From Hellea balneolensis DSM 19091 (GTDB taxonomy: Bacteria; Pseudomonadota; Alphaproteobacteria; Caulobacterales; Maricaulaceae): a DNA stretch of 64,000 nt. This document shows positions 34,658 through 44,384 of this stretch, in pieces. Made by a program: the position numbers and the translations under genes. The first letter of the stretch is position 1; every line of letters begins with the position of its first letter. The stretch is from the NCBI RefSeq assembly GCF_000428525.1, contig NZ_AUAC01000002.1, positions 744,001-808,000 on the forward strand, read 5' to 3'. The notes below the pieces were generated by a model. It was not told where the DNA came from. It made no database searches and saw only the letters and a list, made by a program, of their open reading frames with translations.

Positions 34658-35422
34658 TTAAACTTTCCAACCCCAATGCAGGGCGGCAATACCGCCTGTG
34701 AAATCATGATAGCTGACGCGGGCAAACCCGGCGTCTTTTATCATGTCTGTAAATGTATCTTGCCGAGGAAACTTACGAATAGACTCAACCAAATATTGAT
34801 AACTCGGCGCATCGCCCGCAAGTAAACCGCCAAGCTTGGGTATGACATTGAATGAATAGGCATCATATATGCTGCGCAACACTTTCTCTGGTGGTGTAGA
34901 GAATTCTAACACAAAGAGACGCCCGCCAGGCTTTAGGACTCTAAGAAAATCACGCAGAGCCATGTCGCGATCGGTTACATTTCGAATGCCAAAGGCTATT
35001 GTTATAGCGTCTGCATAATTATCAGGAAACGGTAAGCATTGTGCATTACCGCACACTCGATTCAAGTCCATGCCATCATCTTTTTTAGGATCAATTCCTG
35101 CTAATAACATCTCAGCATTTATATCACATATGTAAGCTCTAACTGAATCCCCGCCCCTGCGAAGACGCACCTCATCAGCTTTCTTTATAAAGCGGCGTGC
35201 AAGATCTCCTGTCCCGCCCGCGACATCAATCAGCACTTCACCAGGTTGAGGGTTTAACTTGGTAATCGTAAGGTTTTTCCAAACGCGGTGGATGCCCAAC
35301 GACATGGCATCATTCATCAGGTCATAATTTTGCGCGACCGAGTCGAAAACACCGCGCACGCGTGATTGTTTCTCCTCAACAGGAACCTCTTCAAAGCCAA
35401 AATCTATCGTATTTGTTGTCAT
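34658..35422 (-). CDS. ubiE: Ubiquinone/menaquinone C-methyltransferase UbiE
   Basis: 254 residues. Class I methyltransferase with SAM motif VLIDVAGGTGDLARRF, the UbiE signatures YDLMNDAMSLGIHRVWK and GGRLFVLEFSTP, and YLVESIRKFPRQDTF near the end. It methylates a polyprenyl benzoquinol or naphthoquinol in quinone synthesis. Monocistronic, divergent from the dsbA-like gene, and convergent with DUF6481. Confidence 0.95.
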   Translation of the reverse strand: MTTNTIDFGFEEVPVEEKQSRVRGVFDSVAQNYDLMNDAMSLGIHRVWKNLTITKLNPQPGEVLIDVAGGTGDLARRFIKKADEVRLRRGGDSVRAYICDINAEMLLAGIDPKKDDGMDLNRVCGNAQCLPFPDNYADAITIAFGIRNVTDRDMALRDFLRVLKPGGRLFVLEFSTPPEKVLRSIYDAYSFNVIPKLGGLLAGDAPSYQYLVESIRKFPRQDTFTDMIKDAGFARVSYHDFTGGIAALHWGWKV

Positions 35423-35561
35423 AAACTACGCCTGGCATAGATATCGCATTTTATCCATATGACAGAGAAGCGCAGAGCCGCTTTTCAATGAAGGGCGTAA
35501 TAGCACTGCATAAGAGGCTTTTTTATCCACATCTTTGCTCTATTTAAACCGCCTTAAGATA

Positions 35562-35577
35562 TTAACAAACACTTAAC
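35562..35577. promoter_or_regulatory. Perfect CtrA binding site before dsbA-like gene and smc
   Basis: TTAAC-N6-TTAAC with no mismatch, ending 40 bases before the start codon at 35617. CtrA is the master cell-cycle regulator in this lineage; the site could also act on the divergent ubiE. Confidence 0.7.
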
Positions 35578-35616
35578 GCGCCCTTGCTATCTTATTGGAA
35601 ATTGAGAGTATTTGAT

Positions 35617-36336
35617 ATGACTGATTATTTTAAAATCGATTCGCTTAAACGTGCCCTTATAGTCGGCCTAGCAGCCTTGACACTAACTGCGTGTAGCGGC
35701 GGAGACTCAGCCAAGCCGACCTCCGCAACCGGCAGCAATTCTGAATATCTTGTTCCCAATGACCATGTCACAGGTAGCCCTGACGCGCCTGTGACAGTCG
35801 TTGAATATGCCTCGGTCGCTTGCGGTGCATGCGCAGGTTGGCACAATCAAGTTTATCCTGAATTCAAGAAAAAATATGTCGATACAGGTAAAGTGCGCTA
35901 TGTGTTTCGCGAATATGTTACAGGCGTACCTGAATATGCGGATGCAGGCTTCATGATTGCCCTCTGTGCCGCTGACGAAAACTACTTCAAGAATATTGCT
36001 TTTCAATTCAAGCGTTTCAATCAGATCATGAAAATGGGTCAACAAGGGAAAGCGCGCGATGCCTATATTGGAATCGCGAAGTCCGCAGGGCTTTCAGAAG
36101 ATGAATTCGTGACTTGCATGCAAAATCAAGAACTGCGTGACCAATATAAAGCCAAGATGCAAACGGGCGTGGATATGGGCGTTACCGCAACACCAGCTTT
36201 TTTCATCAATGGCAAGAAAGAAAAAGTCTATACATTAGAGACCATTGAAGACGTAATCCTACCTCTCCTTGGAGAACCTATCCCTGACAGAACGGCAGAA
36301 ACTGACGCCGAAGCGCCTGAGACTAAAGCTGAGTAA
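35617..36336 (+). CDS. DsbA-family thiol-disulfide lipoprotein
   Basis: 239 residues from the ATG at 35617, which leaves a short lipoprotein signal ending LTAC. Thioredoxin fold with CGAC active site (ASVACGACAGWHN) and the cis-proline in TATPAFFINGK. A long helical insert separates them, as in DsbA/DsbG-like proteins. The C-terminus is acidic (ETDAEAPETKAE). It probably oxidises or isomerises periplasmic disulfides. It precedes smc by five bases, an arrangement common in alphaproteobacteria. Confidence 0.88.
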   Translation: MTDYFKIDSLKRALIVGLAALTLTACSGGDSAKPTSATGSNSEYLVPNDHVTGSPDAPVTVVEYASVACGACAGWHNQVYPEFKKKYVDTGKVRYVFREYVTGVPEYADAGFMIALCAADENYFKNIAFQFKRFNQIMKMGQQGKARDAYIGIAKSAGLSEDEFVTCMQNQELRDQYKAKMQTGVDMGVTATPAFFINGKKEKVYTLETIEDVILPLLGEPIPDRTAETDAEAPETKAE

Positions 36337-36341
36337 TCACG

Positions 36342-39300
36342 ATGGGTTCGCTGGCATTCAATCAAATAAAGCTGACTGGATTTAAATCCTTTGTCGAGCC
36401 TACTGATTTTATTATTCAGCCGGGCCTAACGGGTATTGTCGGCCCTAATGGTTGCGGCAAATCTAACCTGCTCGAAGCCATTCGTTGGGTTATGGGCGCA
36501 AACTCAGCCAAGGCTATGCGCGGCTCAGCCATGGAAGATGTTATCTTTTCAGGAACAAAGCAGCGCCCCGGCCGAAATCAAGCTCATGTTACGCTGACGA
36601 TCGATAACTCCGCACGTATCGCGCCGCCTATGTTCAATGATGAAGAGACCTTGGAAATCACACGTATCATCACCAAAGGCAAAGGCTCTACCTATAAGGT
36701 CAATAATAAGACCGTAAGAGCCAAAGATGTTCAGCTTCTTTTTGCAGATGCAAGTACAGGTGCAAATTCCCCTGCTCTTGTCCGTCAAGGCCAGATCAAT
36801 GAACTTATTGCGGCCAAGCCGTCCAATCGCCGCCGTATTCTTGAGGAAGCCGCCGGAATTTCAGGGTTACATACGCGCCGTCACGAAGCCGAATTACGTT
36901 TACGGGCTGCAGAAACAAACCTTTCACGCCTCGATGATATTTTAGGACAAATTGAGAGCCAGCTCTTATCTTTGCGCCGCCAATCCCGCCAAGCCGCGAG
37001 ATATAAAAGGCTCGCGGGTGAAATCCACGAATATAAAGCACTTCTATGGTTAAAACGTTGGGTCTCTGCGCTTGATACATTATCAGGCGCTCAAGACGCA
37101 CTTAAGGCTTGTGAAAGCCAAGTCGCAGATACTGCAACAAAGGCCTCTGAGTTAACTCGGAAAGCCGCCGAGCTAAACGGTTTACTTGAACCAAAACGCG
37201 AAGAGCAAATCATTGCCGCGGCTGTGCTTGGACGCTTAAACGCCGCAAAAGATGCGCTAGAACAAGACGAGCATGCGGCAAATACGGAAATTCGCAAACT
37301 TGAAAACCAAATTGAACAACTTGCCGCTGACCTGGCCCGCGAGACAGGGATTGTTGAAGATGCCGCCGCGGCTGAAGCCCGGCTGACCGAAGAGTTTGAA
37401 AAGTTAAAGGCCGTAAAAGACACCAGTGCTGCTCTGGACGCAGCGGCGGATGAAGCAGAAGCCGCGATTGCATCGCGCTCCTCTCTTGAGACAGACTACA
37501 ATGAACTTACACGCCGCGCCGCGGACCAAAATGCCCGGCGCGATTCCGCAGCCCGTGAATTATCCCAGATAGAACATCGTCTCGAACGCCTGACATCTGA
37601 AGAGGCTGATACAGGAGATAAATTAGCATCTATGCAAAAAAGCGGCGGTTCCACGGGTAACCTGTTTGCAGCTGGCGCAACGGAGGCTCTTACCGCGCTT
37701 GAGGCTGCGAGAGAGAAAGAACAAAACCTTGCTGCCAATAAAGCTGAAGCTGAGACACACGATCAAAGTGCAAGAGAAGCCTTGTCAGATGCCAAACAGG
37801 CGCTCTCCACTCTAACAGCTGAACAATCGGCCCTAGAACGCGTTGTATCTCGCGGAGAAAATGCCGATTGGACTCCAGCCCTTTCAGCTCTTGATGTCAA
37901 AAAAGGATATGAGCAAGCTCTAGCTGCTGCTTTGGGTGAAGACCTTGATGCCGCTATTGGCGGGGAGGCACAGCTGCGCTGGACTGGCGCGGAGGCTCCG
38001 CCTCAAAACTTACCTGTCGGGGCTAAACCTCTCGCAGATTTTGTTAAAGCGCCTAAGGAATTAGCCGCGCGGCTCTCCCAAATCGGTGTTGTGGACGCCA
38101 ATTACATTGTCACACTTGCCCGCACTCTTGGCCCAGGACAGCGCCTTGTCACGACAGATGGTCATGTCGCACGCTGGGATGGATTTGAAATCGCGGCAGG
38201 GGCAGAAACTTCAGCGGCGATAAAATTAAAGCAGCAAACCCGCCTCACCGAATTGGCCGCTGAGATTAAACTCGCTGAAGCTGAAGTCGCAAAAAACCAA
38301 GGCGCATTTGAAACAGCCCGCGAAGCTCGAAATGCCGCTAATGAAGCGGCTCGAACTGCGCGCCAAGCCCTTCCTGATTTAGAGCGCCGCGATCGCGCCG
38401 CTCAAGCCGCCCTCGCCCAATATGAAACAGATGTCGCCCGGGAGTCTGCACAAAAGCGGTCTTTAGAAGAGCGCCTAGAGCGGCTTGAACGCGAGATCAA
38501 AGAACTTACAGCTCAGCGTGAGACCTCCCTAAAGCTCAATGATGAATTGGCCGGCGGCGAAGATGTATCGGCTCAACAAGAAGAGCTTTCTGAGAAACTT
38601 AGCGAAGCCCGCGCCCGCGCCGACGAAGCCACAGGGCAATATCGAAGCTTAAAAAATGAAGCTGAAGCAAGAGCGCAACGTTTGGCATCTGTTGAAAAAG
38701 AGCGAGCAGACTGGACCCGTCGTTCAGAAACAGCCACATCCAGAGTAACCTCTCTACAGGGCCGTCAAGACGCCGCTAAGCTATCTCTGACAGCAGCAAC
38801 TGATGGCCCTGATCAGTTTGAAGAACGCCGTAATAAATTATTCCGCGAGTTGGAAATAGCGGAAAACCGCCGCAGCACAGCCGCTGATGTTCTCGCCCAA
38901 GCTGAAAGCGCCTTCCGCGAAGCCGACCATGCAGCAAGAGAAGCGGAAACTGCGGCAGGAGAATCACGTGAGGCTCGGGCCGCCGCGCAAGCAAGGTTAA
39001 CAGCTGCAGAGGAGCGAATTGGAGAAACCAAAGCCCGTATAAATGAAACTCTTCAGTGCGAACCGTCCGAGCTAAAATCACACCTCGGAGAGCTTTCTGC
39101 TGAGAGCGGGCTTTCAGAGCATGATATCGAACGCAAATTGGAACGCCTATCGAAAGAGCGTGAAAAGATGGGCGGCGTGAATCTTCGCGCTGATGAAGAG
39201 GCAGCCGAACAAGAAGAGCGCCTATCAGCCATGAATGATGAGCGCCAAGACCTCGAAGCGGCGATAGCGCGTTTGCGCGAGGGCATTGACGAGCTGAATT

Positions 39301-39794
39301 CCGAAGGTCGCCAACGTCTTCTTAACGCCTTTGATATCGTAAATGGTCATTTTGGACGTCTCTTCACAACACTTTTTGGCGGCGGTGAAGCCTCCCTAGC
39401 GCTAACAGAGTCGGATGACCCGCTCGAAGCCGGCCTTGAAGTTATGGTCAGCCCTCCCGGTAAAAAGCTTGGTTCTATGTCCCTTATGTCAGGCGGTGAG
39501 CAGGCTTTGACGGCCACAGCGCTTATCTTTGCAGTCTTCCTATCAAACCCAGCACCGATATGCGTACTCGACGAAGTTGACGCGCCCCTAGATGACGCCA
39601 ATGTTGCGCGTTATTGTAATCTTCTTGATACAATGACAGAACAAACTAATACGAAGTTCATTACCATAACCCATAACGCTGTCACCATGAGCCGGATGGA
39701 CCGACTGTTTGGTGTTACAATGGCAGAGCAAGGCGTTTCCCAACTTCTGTCAATTGAATTGGGCGCCGCAGAAAAATTGGTCGCAGCCGAATAA
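36342..39794 (+). CDS. smc: Chromosome-segregation ATPase SMC
   Basis: 1150 residues. N-terminal Walker A VGPNGCGKSNLLEAIRWVMG (about 29-48), two long coiled coils (about 165-490 and 660-990), and a central hinge (about 510-640). The C-terminal head has signature LMSGGEQALTATALI (about 1050) and Walker B PICVLDEVDAPLDDANV. It entraps and organises chromosomal DNA with ScpA/ScpB. It follows the dsbA-like gene behind a CtrA site, so it may be cell-cycle timed. Confidence 0.96.
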   Translation: MGSLAFNQIKLTGFKSFVEPTDFIIQPGLTGIVGPNGCGKSNLLEAIRWVMGANSAKAMRGSAMEDVIFSGTKQRPGRNQAHVTLTIDNSARIAPPMFNDEETLEITRIITKGKGSTYKVNNKTVRAKDVQLLFADASTGANSPALVRQGQINELIAAKPSNRRRILEEAAGISGLHTRRHEAELRLRAAETNLSRLDDILGQIESQLLSLRRQSRQAARYKRLAGEIHEYKALLWLKRWVSALDTLSGAQDALKACESQVADTATKASELTRKAAELNGLLEPKREEQIIAAAVLGRLNAAKDALEQDEHAANTEIRKLENQIEQLAADLARETGIVEDAAAAEARLTEEFEKLKAVKDTSAALDAAADEAEAAIASRSSLETDYNELTRRAADQNARRDSAARELSQIEHRLERLTSEEADTGDKLASMQKSGGSTGNLFAAGATEALTALEAAREKEQNLAANKAEAETHDQSAREALSDAKQALSTLTAEQSALERVVSRGENADWTPALSALDVKKGYEQALAAALGEDLDAAIGGEAQLRWTGAEAPPQNLPVGAKPLADFVKAPKELAARLSQIGVVDANYIVTLARTLGPGQRLVTTDGHVARWDGFEIAAGAETSAAIKLKQQTRLTELAAEIKLAEAEVAKNQGAFETAREARNAANEAARTARQALPDLERRDRAAQAALAQYETDVARESAQKRSLEERLERLEREIKELTAQRETSLKLNDELAGGEDVSAQQEELSEKLSEARARADEATGQYRSLKNEAEARAQRLASVEKERADWTRRSETATSRVTSLQGRQDAAKLSLTAATDGPDQFEERRNKLFRELEIAENRRSTAADVLAQAESAFREADHAAREAETAAGESREARAAAQARLTAAEERIGETKARINETLQCEPSELKSHLGELSAESGLSEHDIERKLERLSKEREKMGGVNLRADEEAAEQEERLSAMNDERQDLEAAIARLREGIDELNSEGRQRLLNAFDIVNGHFGRLFTTLFGGGEASLALTESDDPLEAGLEVMVSPPGKKLGSMSLMSGGEQALTATALIFAVFLSNPAPICVLDEVDAPLDDANVARYCNLLDTMTEQTNTKFITITHNAVTMSRMDRLFGVTMAEQGVSQLLSIELGAAEKLVAAE

Positions 39795-39921
39795 TTATCG
39801 CTTTACCCTCTCAGAGCTCAAAACGTAGAGTATCACCGCACAATATATGTGCTTTACTAGCAACTTATCCATAATTCTGGCTTTTACTGGCGTTTTATTA
39901 GACATCTCTTATGGTAATATC

Positions 39922-41340
39922 ATGCCAGAGACACCGCTATTCGATCCGAAAAAAGGCCGCTTAATTGCTGTTTCCAATCGCACAGCCGTGGATCCGAATG
40001 CACGTGCTGGCGGACTCGCTGTTGCACTCTGGGATACGCTTGTTGAAACAAAGGGGGTTTGGGTAGGTTGGAGCGGCCGTGTTAAAGACTATGCAGGAAA
40101 TAAACTTCAGACAAAGCTGGATGATGGCGTTGAATTCGCCCTCTGTGATATGTCCAAAATACAATATGAGGAGTTTTACCTTGGCTATTCCAACAGTGTT
40201 CTATGGCCGCTTCTTCACAACCGATTAGACTTGGCTGTTTTAGATAATAAATTCTACGAAGCCTATTGCGAGATAAATGAAAAATTCGCTGAAATTATAA
40301 GCGGCATATCCGGTAAAGACGATTTCATCTGGGTGCATGATTATCACTTCTTTCTCTTAGCCAGTTATTTCAGGCAAAAAAATCTTGAAGCAAAGACCGG
40401 TTTTTTCTTACATATCCCATTTCCAGCGCCTGAAATTTTCCGTGCCCTCCCGCAACACGATATCATTGGCCGCGCATTATGTGACTATGATGTTATAGGA
40501 CTTCAAACTGACAATGACGTGCGTAATTTCAAACGTTTTCTATCTGAAGATCATAACGGAGAAGTCATAAGTGACGAGCAGATGAAAGTCGGCGACCGTA
40601 TCATTACGATCCGCCATTGTCCGATTGGTATGAACGCGCCTGAATTTTCTGAGACGGCAAACTCTAAAATGGCCAAGGATGCCGCAGAAAGTCTGAACCG
40701 CTTTTTAGGAGGACGGCAGCTCATTATAGGCGTTGACCGCATGGATTATTCCAAAGGCCTGCCACAACGATTTGAAGCGGTTGGCCGACTGTTTGACAGC
40801 TACCCTAAAACGCATGGCAATGTCTCTTTCACTCAGATAGCGCCGCCTTCAAGATCTATTGTAGATGAATATGCGCATCTACGGGAAACCTTGGATCAGC
40901 TCGCAGGACGAATAAATGGTGATTATGGTGACTTGGACTGGATTCCTATCCGCTATCTGGCCCGTAGCTACTCGCGGGAGGAAATTGCAGGGCTCTACAA
41001 AATGGCGGATGTTTGTCTGGTAACCCCCTTGCAAGACGGTATGAATCTAGTGGCTAAGGAATTTATTGCCGCGCAGGACCCAAACGATCCCGGCGTGCTA
41101 GTTCTTTCTCAATTTGCTGGTGCGTCCGAACAAATGAACGACGCCTTGATCGTAAATCCTCATGATACTGACAGTGTCGCCGACGCTATAAGCCAAGCTT
41201 TGAAAATGCCTATTGACGAGCGAAAAACACGCTGGGCTGCCCTTTATAAAAATATTTGCGAAGAGGATATTGTCTGGTGGCGAAAACGTTTTTTTGCACC
41301 TGTTAAAACCATCACCTCTGAAATTGCTGCGACTAAGTAA
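39922..41340 (+). CDS. otsA: Trehalose-6-phosphate synthase OtsA
   Basis: 472 residues from the ATG at 39922; earlier in-frame starts add hydrophobic residues not typical of the family. RLIAVSNRTAVDPNARAGGLAVAL is the glycosyltransferase family 20 N-terminus. WVHDYHFFLLASYFR, YDVIGLQT, IGVDRMDYSKGLPQRF and DGMNLVAKEFIAAQ, which binds UDP-glucose, are all present. It joins UDP-glucose and glucose 6-phosphate. One base separates it from otsB. Confidence 0.95.
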   Translation: MPETPLFDPKKGRLIAVSNRTAVDPNARAGGLAVALWDTLVETKGVWVGWSGRVKDYAGNKLQTKLDDGVEFALCDMSKIQYEEFYLGYSNSVLWPLLHNRLDLAVLDNKFYEAYCEINEKFAEIISGISGKDDFIWVHDYHFFLLASYFRQKNLEAKTGFFLHIPFPAPEIFRALPQHDIIGRALCDYDVIGLQTDNDVRNFKRFLSEDHNGEVISDEQMKVGDRIITIRHCPIGMNAPEFSETANSKMAKDAAESLNRFLGGRQLIIGVDRMDYSKGLPQRFEAVGRLFDSYPKTHGNVSFTQIAPPSRSIVDEYAHLRETLDQLAGRINGDYGDLDWIPIRYLARSYSREEIAGLYKMADVCLVTPLQDGMNLVAKEFIAAQDPNDPGVLVLSQFAGASEQMNDALIVNPHDTDSVADAISQALKMPIDERKTRWAALYKNICEEDIVWWRKRFFAPVKTITSEIAATK

Positions 41341-41341
41341 A

Positions 41342-42067
41342 ATGCGACCTAAGCCTTCCTCAGATATTCTGCTTACAGAAAGACATGCCTTATTTCTTGA
41401 TTTCGACGGAACTTTGGCTCCGATATGTGATGATCCCGACTCGGTCACCCTATCCGACATGCAAACAGATCTTCTAGTTAGTCTTTCAGAGCATCTTAGC
41501 AGCGCAGTTGCTATAATAAGTGGACGTGACTTGCGCGATTTGAGCACACGCGTTCCGGCTGCACTTTGGCGTAGTGGAAATCATGGACTATACGTCGCCC
41601 CGCCGCATAAAATTGTGCCAACCGATTTACCGGCACTGCCTAGCGGGTTACTCACATCTCTTGAGCGTTTCATTTCTCATATGGAAGGTGTCTGGGTCGA
41701 GAAAAAAGGACCTGTGGCCGCCATCCATTTTCGAGCTGCGCCGCAATATGAAGATGATATCTTAAATAGTGTAGAAACAATCTTGAAGCGTTTCTCTGGT
41801 TATAAAATTCAGCACGGCAATAAGATCATAGAAGCCAAACCTCTAGCCGCCAATAAAGGTTACTTCATACAAAACCAAATGACCCGCCGGAGTTTTAGTG
41901 GACGCATTCCAGTTATGATTGGTGATGACACCACGGATGAAGATGCTTTTCAAGCCGTACAAAACATGGGCGGTATAGCCGTGAAAGTTGGAGACGGCGA
42001 AAGTTGCGCGAATTACCGCGCCCCTGAAATTTCTGATGTATATTTACTACTAAGGAGTGCCTTATGA
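41342..42067 (+). CDS. otsB: Trehalose-6-phosphate phosphatase OtsB
   Basis: 241 residues from the ATG at 41342; the longer frame overlaps otsA by 128 bases and is not needed. HAD phosphatase motif I FLDFDGTLAPICDDPD, motif II IISGRDLRDL, motif IV GDDTTDEDAF. It removes the phosphate to release trehalose. The stop overlaps the next start by four bases (ATGA). Confidence 0.93.
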   Translation: MRPKPSSDILLTERHALFLDFDGTLAPICDDPDSVTLSDMQTDLLVSLSEHLSSAVAIISGRDLRDLSTRVPAALWRSGNHGLYVAPPHKIVPTDLPALPSGLLTSLERFISHMEGVWVEKKGPVAAIHFRAAPQYEDDILNSVETILKRFSGYKIQHGNKIIEAKPLAANKGYFIQNQMTRRSFSGRIPVMIGDDTTDEDAFQAVQNMGGIAVKVGDGESCANYRAPEISDVYLLLRSAL

Positions 42068-43833
42068 GCACACTTGACCTCGGCATCATCGGCAATTCCA
42101 CTATTGCTGGCCTGATTGATGCACAAGCGCGTTACCAATGGCTATGTCTTCCTCGGTTGGATGGAGACCCGATATTTGACTCACTTTTAGGCGGCAAAGG
42201 TAGTTTTGGTGTTTGGATGGAAGACCTGAAAAGCCGTGAGCAATCCTATGAACCTAATACTGCGATACTGCGCACAAAGCTAATCTCAGAGGATGGCAGC
42301 GCGCTCGAGATTATAGACTTCGCTCCACATTTTGAAAAGCGGGGGCGTACATTCCGTCCGACTTCATTCGTGCGGCAGTTCAAAGTTATCTCTGGGGCTC
42401 CCCGAATTCGTATTGATATCTCGCCCCAAGCTGATTGGGGGGAAAACCCCCCCACACCTATTCGCGGCGTTAATCACATAAGCTATCGCCACGATAATTT
42501 AGGGTTTCGTATCACGACGAATGCGCCCGTCTCTTACCTGCTCTCTGAAACCAGCTTCATTATTGACCGTGATATTAGCTTTATTTGCGGCCCGGACGAA
42601 ACTGTGGCGGAGAATATCGATCACCTTGCTGCAGATTGGTATGAACGCACTAAGACTTATTGGCAGGGTTGGGTTCGGAGTCTAGCGATCCCTCCGGATT
42701 GGCAGGAAGCTGTTATTCGCGCGGCCATTACTTTGAAACTTTGTGTTTATGAAGAGACGGGCGGTGTGGTTGCGGCGCTCACAACCTCTGTGCCTGAACA
42801 TCAAGGGTCAATGCGTAATTGGGATTACCGCTATTGTTGGATTCGTGATGCCTATTTTTCTGTCACCGCCCTTAACCGCCTTGCCTCTATGGGGACGCTT
42901 GAGCACTATATGCGTTATGTTCGTAATATTGTGGCGATGTCCAAAGGCGGTCATATTCAGCCGCTTTTCGGCATTGGGCTTGAAGCAGAATTATCCGAAG
43001 AAATTGTAGAAAGCTTACCCGGATATCGCGGTTACGGCCCCGTGCGTAAAGGCAATCAAGCTGCGGAACATATTCAACACGATGTTTATGGACAGGTTGT
43101 TCTGGCGATTACACAAGCCTTTTTTGATGAGCGTCTTCTGACCAAACCCGGTATTGCAGAATTTGAGCAGTTAGAGCCTGTCGGAGAGCGTGCTTATGCG
43201 ATGCACGATACGCCTGATGCCGGCATTTGGGAATTTCGTACCATTGCCCATGTTCATACCTCATCCGCTATTATGTGTTGGGCCGCCTGTGACCGCTTAA
43301 GCAAAATCGCTAAGCATTTAGGGCTAGAGGACCGTGCGCTCTATTGGGCGGAACGGGCGCAGATAATTCACAAAACTGTATTGGACAATGCGTTCAACAT
43401 CGACATGAATGCTTTTACAGCGTCATATAATGGAGACACTTTGGATGCCTCTGTGCTGCTCATGGCTGAAATTGGGTTTCTGCCCGCGAGCGATCCCCGA
43501 TATGTTGGTACTGTTGAAGCTGTTGATCGCGATCTACGTGAAGGCAATCATATTTATCGCTACAAGACGGAAGATGATTTCGGGCGGCCTGAAACCGCGT
43601 TCACAGCCTGCACCTTCTGGCACATTGACGCCTTGTACCGTATTGGACGCACTGACGAGGCCAAAGACATGTTCACCTCTATTCTCAATCAGAGAAATCA
43701 TCTGGGCTTGTTATCAGAGGATGTGGACCCAAAAACAGATGAGTTATGGGGAAATTTCCCGCAAACTTATTCTATGGTCGGGATTATCAATTCAGCTAAC
43801 CTGATGAGTCGCCGTTGGACGGATATTATCTAG
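42064..43833 (+). CDS. Glycoside hydrolase family 15 protein (glucoamylase/trehalase type)
   Basis: 589 residues. An N-terminal beta-sandwich (to about 220) precedes an (alpha/alpha)6 barrel. MRNWDYRYCWIRDAYFS carries the first part of the active site and LSEDVDPKTDELWGNFPQTYS the second, typical of GH15. Substrate could be trehalose, maltose or a short glucan; the coupling to otsAB favours trehalose-linked turnover. No signal peptide, so it is cytoplasmic. Translation is coupled to otsB by ATGA. Confidence 0.88.
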   Translation: MSTLDLGIIGNSTIAGLIDAQARYQWLCLPRLDGDPIFDSLLGGKGSFGVWMEDLKSREQSYEPNTAILRTKLISEDGSALEIIDFAPHFEKRGRTFRPTSFVRQFKVISGAPRIRIDISPQADWGENPPTPIRGVNHISYRHDNLGFRITTNAPVSYLLSETSFIIDRDISFICGPDETVAENIDHLAADWYERTKTYWQGWVRSLAIPPDWQEAVIRAAITLKLCVYEETGGVVAALTTSVPEHQGSMRNWDYRYCWIRDAYFSVTALNRLASMGTLEHYMRYVRNIVAMSKGGHIQPLFGIGLEAELSEEIVESLPGYRGYGPVRKGNQAAEHIQHDVYGQVVLAITQAFFDERLLTKPGIAEFEQLEPVGERAYAMHDTPDAGIWEFRTIAHVHTSSAIMCWAACDRLSKIAKHLGLEDRALYWAERAQIIHKTVLDNAFNIDMNAFTASYNGDTLDASVLLMAEIGFLPASDPRYVGTVEAVDRDLREGNHIYRYKTEDDFGRPETAFTACTFWHIDALYRIGRTDEAKDMFTSILNQRNHLGLLSEDVDPKTDELWGNFPQTYSMVGIINSANLMSRRWTDII

Positions 43834-44037
43834 CGCAAATAAGCCACATCAGCAGATTTTCATACGGATATATGCACAGATTGTCGCACTTGATGAAAAA
43901 CAGGAAAATCATATATATTTCAATATCTTAGCCAATCCGTGACGAGTGTTGACTTCTACCCCCCTAATAGCTAGGTTCCGCGCGCTTTCGGAGAGTTTTC
44001 AAAACTGGGAATCTTTAGAGGGCTTGAGCTGGTAATT
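43834..44037. other. Promoter region of the F0 ATP synthase operon
   Basis: 204 bases with no ORF of note. A TTGACT at 43949-43954 with TAGGTT 17 bases on (43972-43977) is a possible promoter. The stretch CTACCCCCCTAATAG lies between. No terminator is obvious after the GH15 gene. Confidence 0.35.
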
Positions 44038-44382
44038 ATGTCTAACCCGAATGGAAATTCCTCAAACTCTGATGCAGATGATTTGAAAACTTTTAGCGAC
44101 AAGCTCGAAGCGACCAAAAAATCCCACGAGCCGAAGGTGTTCCAAAATGACAGGTCAGGCATCGGAGCGGGCTTAAAATATGCCAGCGAATTTTCTGCGG
44201 CTGTTATAGTTGGTGCTTTTCTCGGCTATGGTGTCGATAAACTCACTGATAGCGGACCTTGGGGAATGATAGCTGGGCTACTATTAGGATTCGGCGCAGG
44301 CGTTCTAAACGTTGTTCGCGCCGCGAAAGAAGGAATGGATGGTTCAGGCACAGATTTGCCGCCGGAACCAGACGAGGATTAA
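44038..44382 (+). CDS. atpI: ATP synthase assembly protein AtpI-like
   Basis: 114 residues. A polar N-terminus of about 45, then two membrane helices (FSAAVIVGAFLGYGVDKL and GMIAGLLLGFGAGVLNVV) with the family GYGVDKL pattern, then an acidic tail. It helps assemble the c-ring. First gene of the operon, two bases before atpB. Confidence 0.88.
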   Translation: MSNPNGNSSNSDADDLKTFSDKLEATKKSHEPKVFQNDRSGIGAGLKYASEFSAAVIVGAFLGYGVDKLTDSGPWGMIAGLLLGFGAGVLNVVRAAKEGMDGSGTDLPPEPDED

Positions 44383-44384
44383 AG

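Noticed and set aside
39838-39852. Palindrome GCACAATATATGTGC, with a near copy near 52700
   Set aside because: One copy is inside argS and the motif is AT-rich and short; most likely coincidence.
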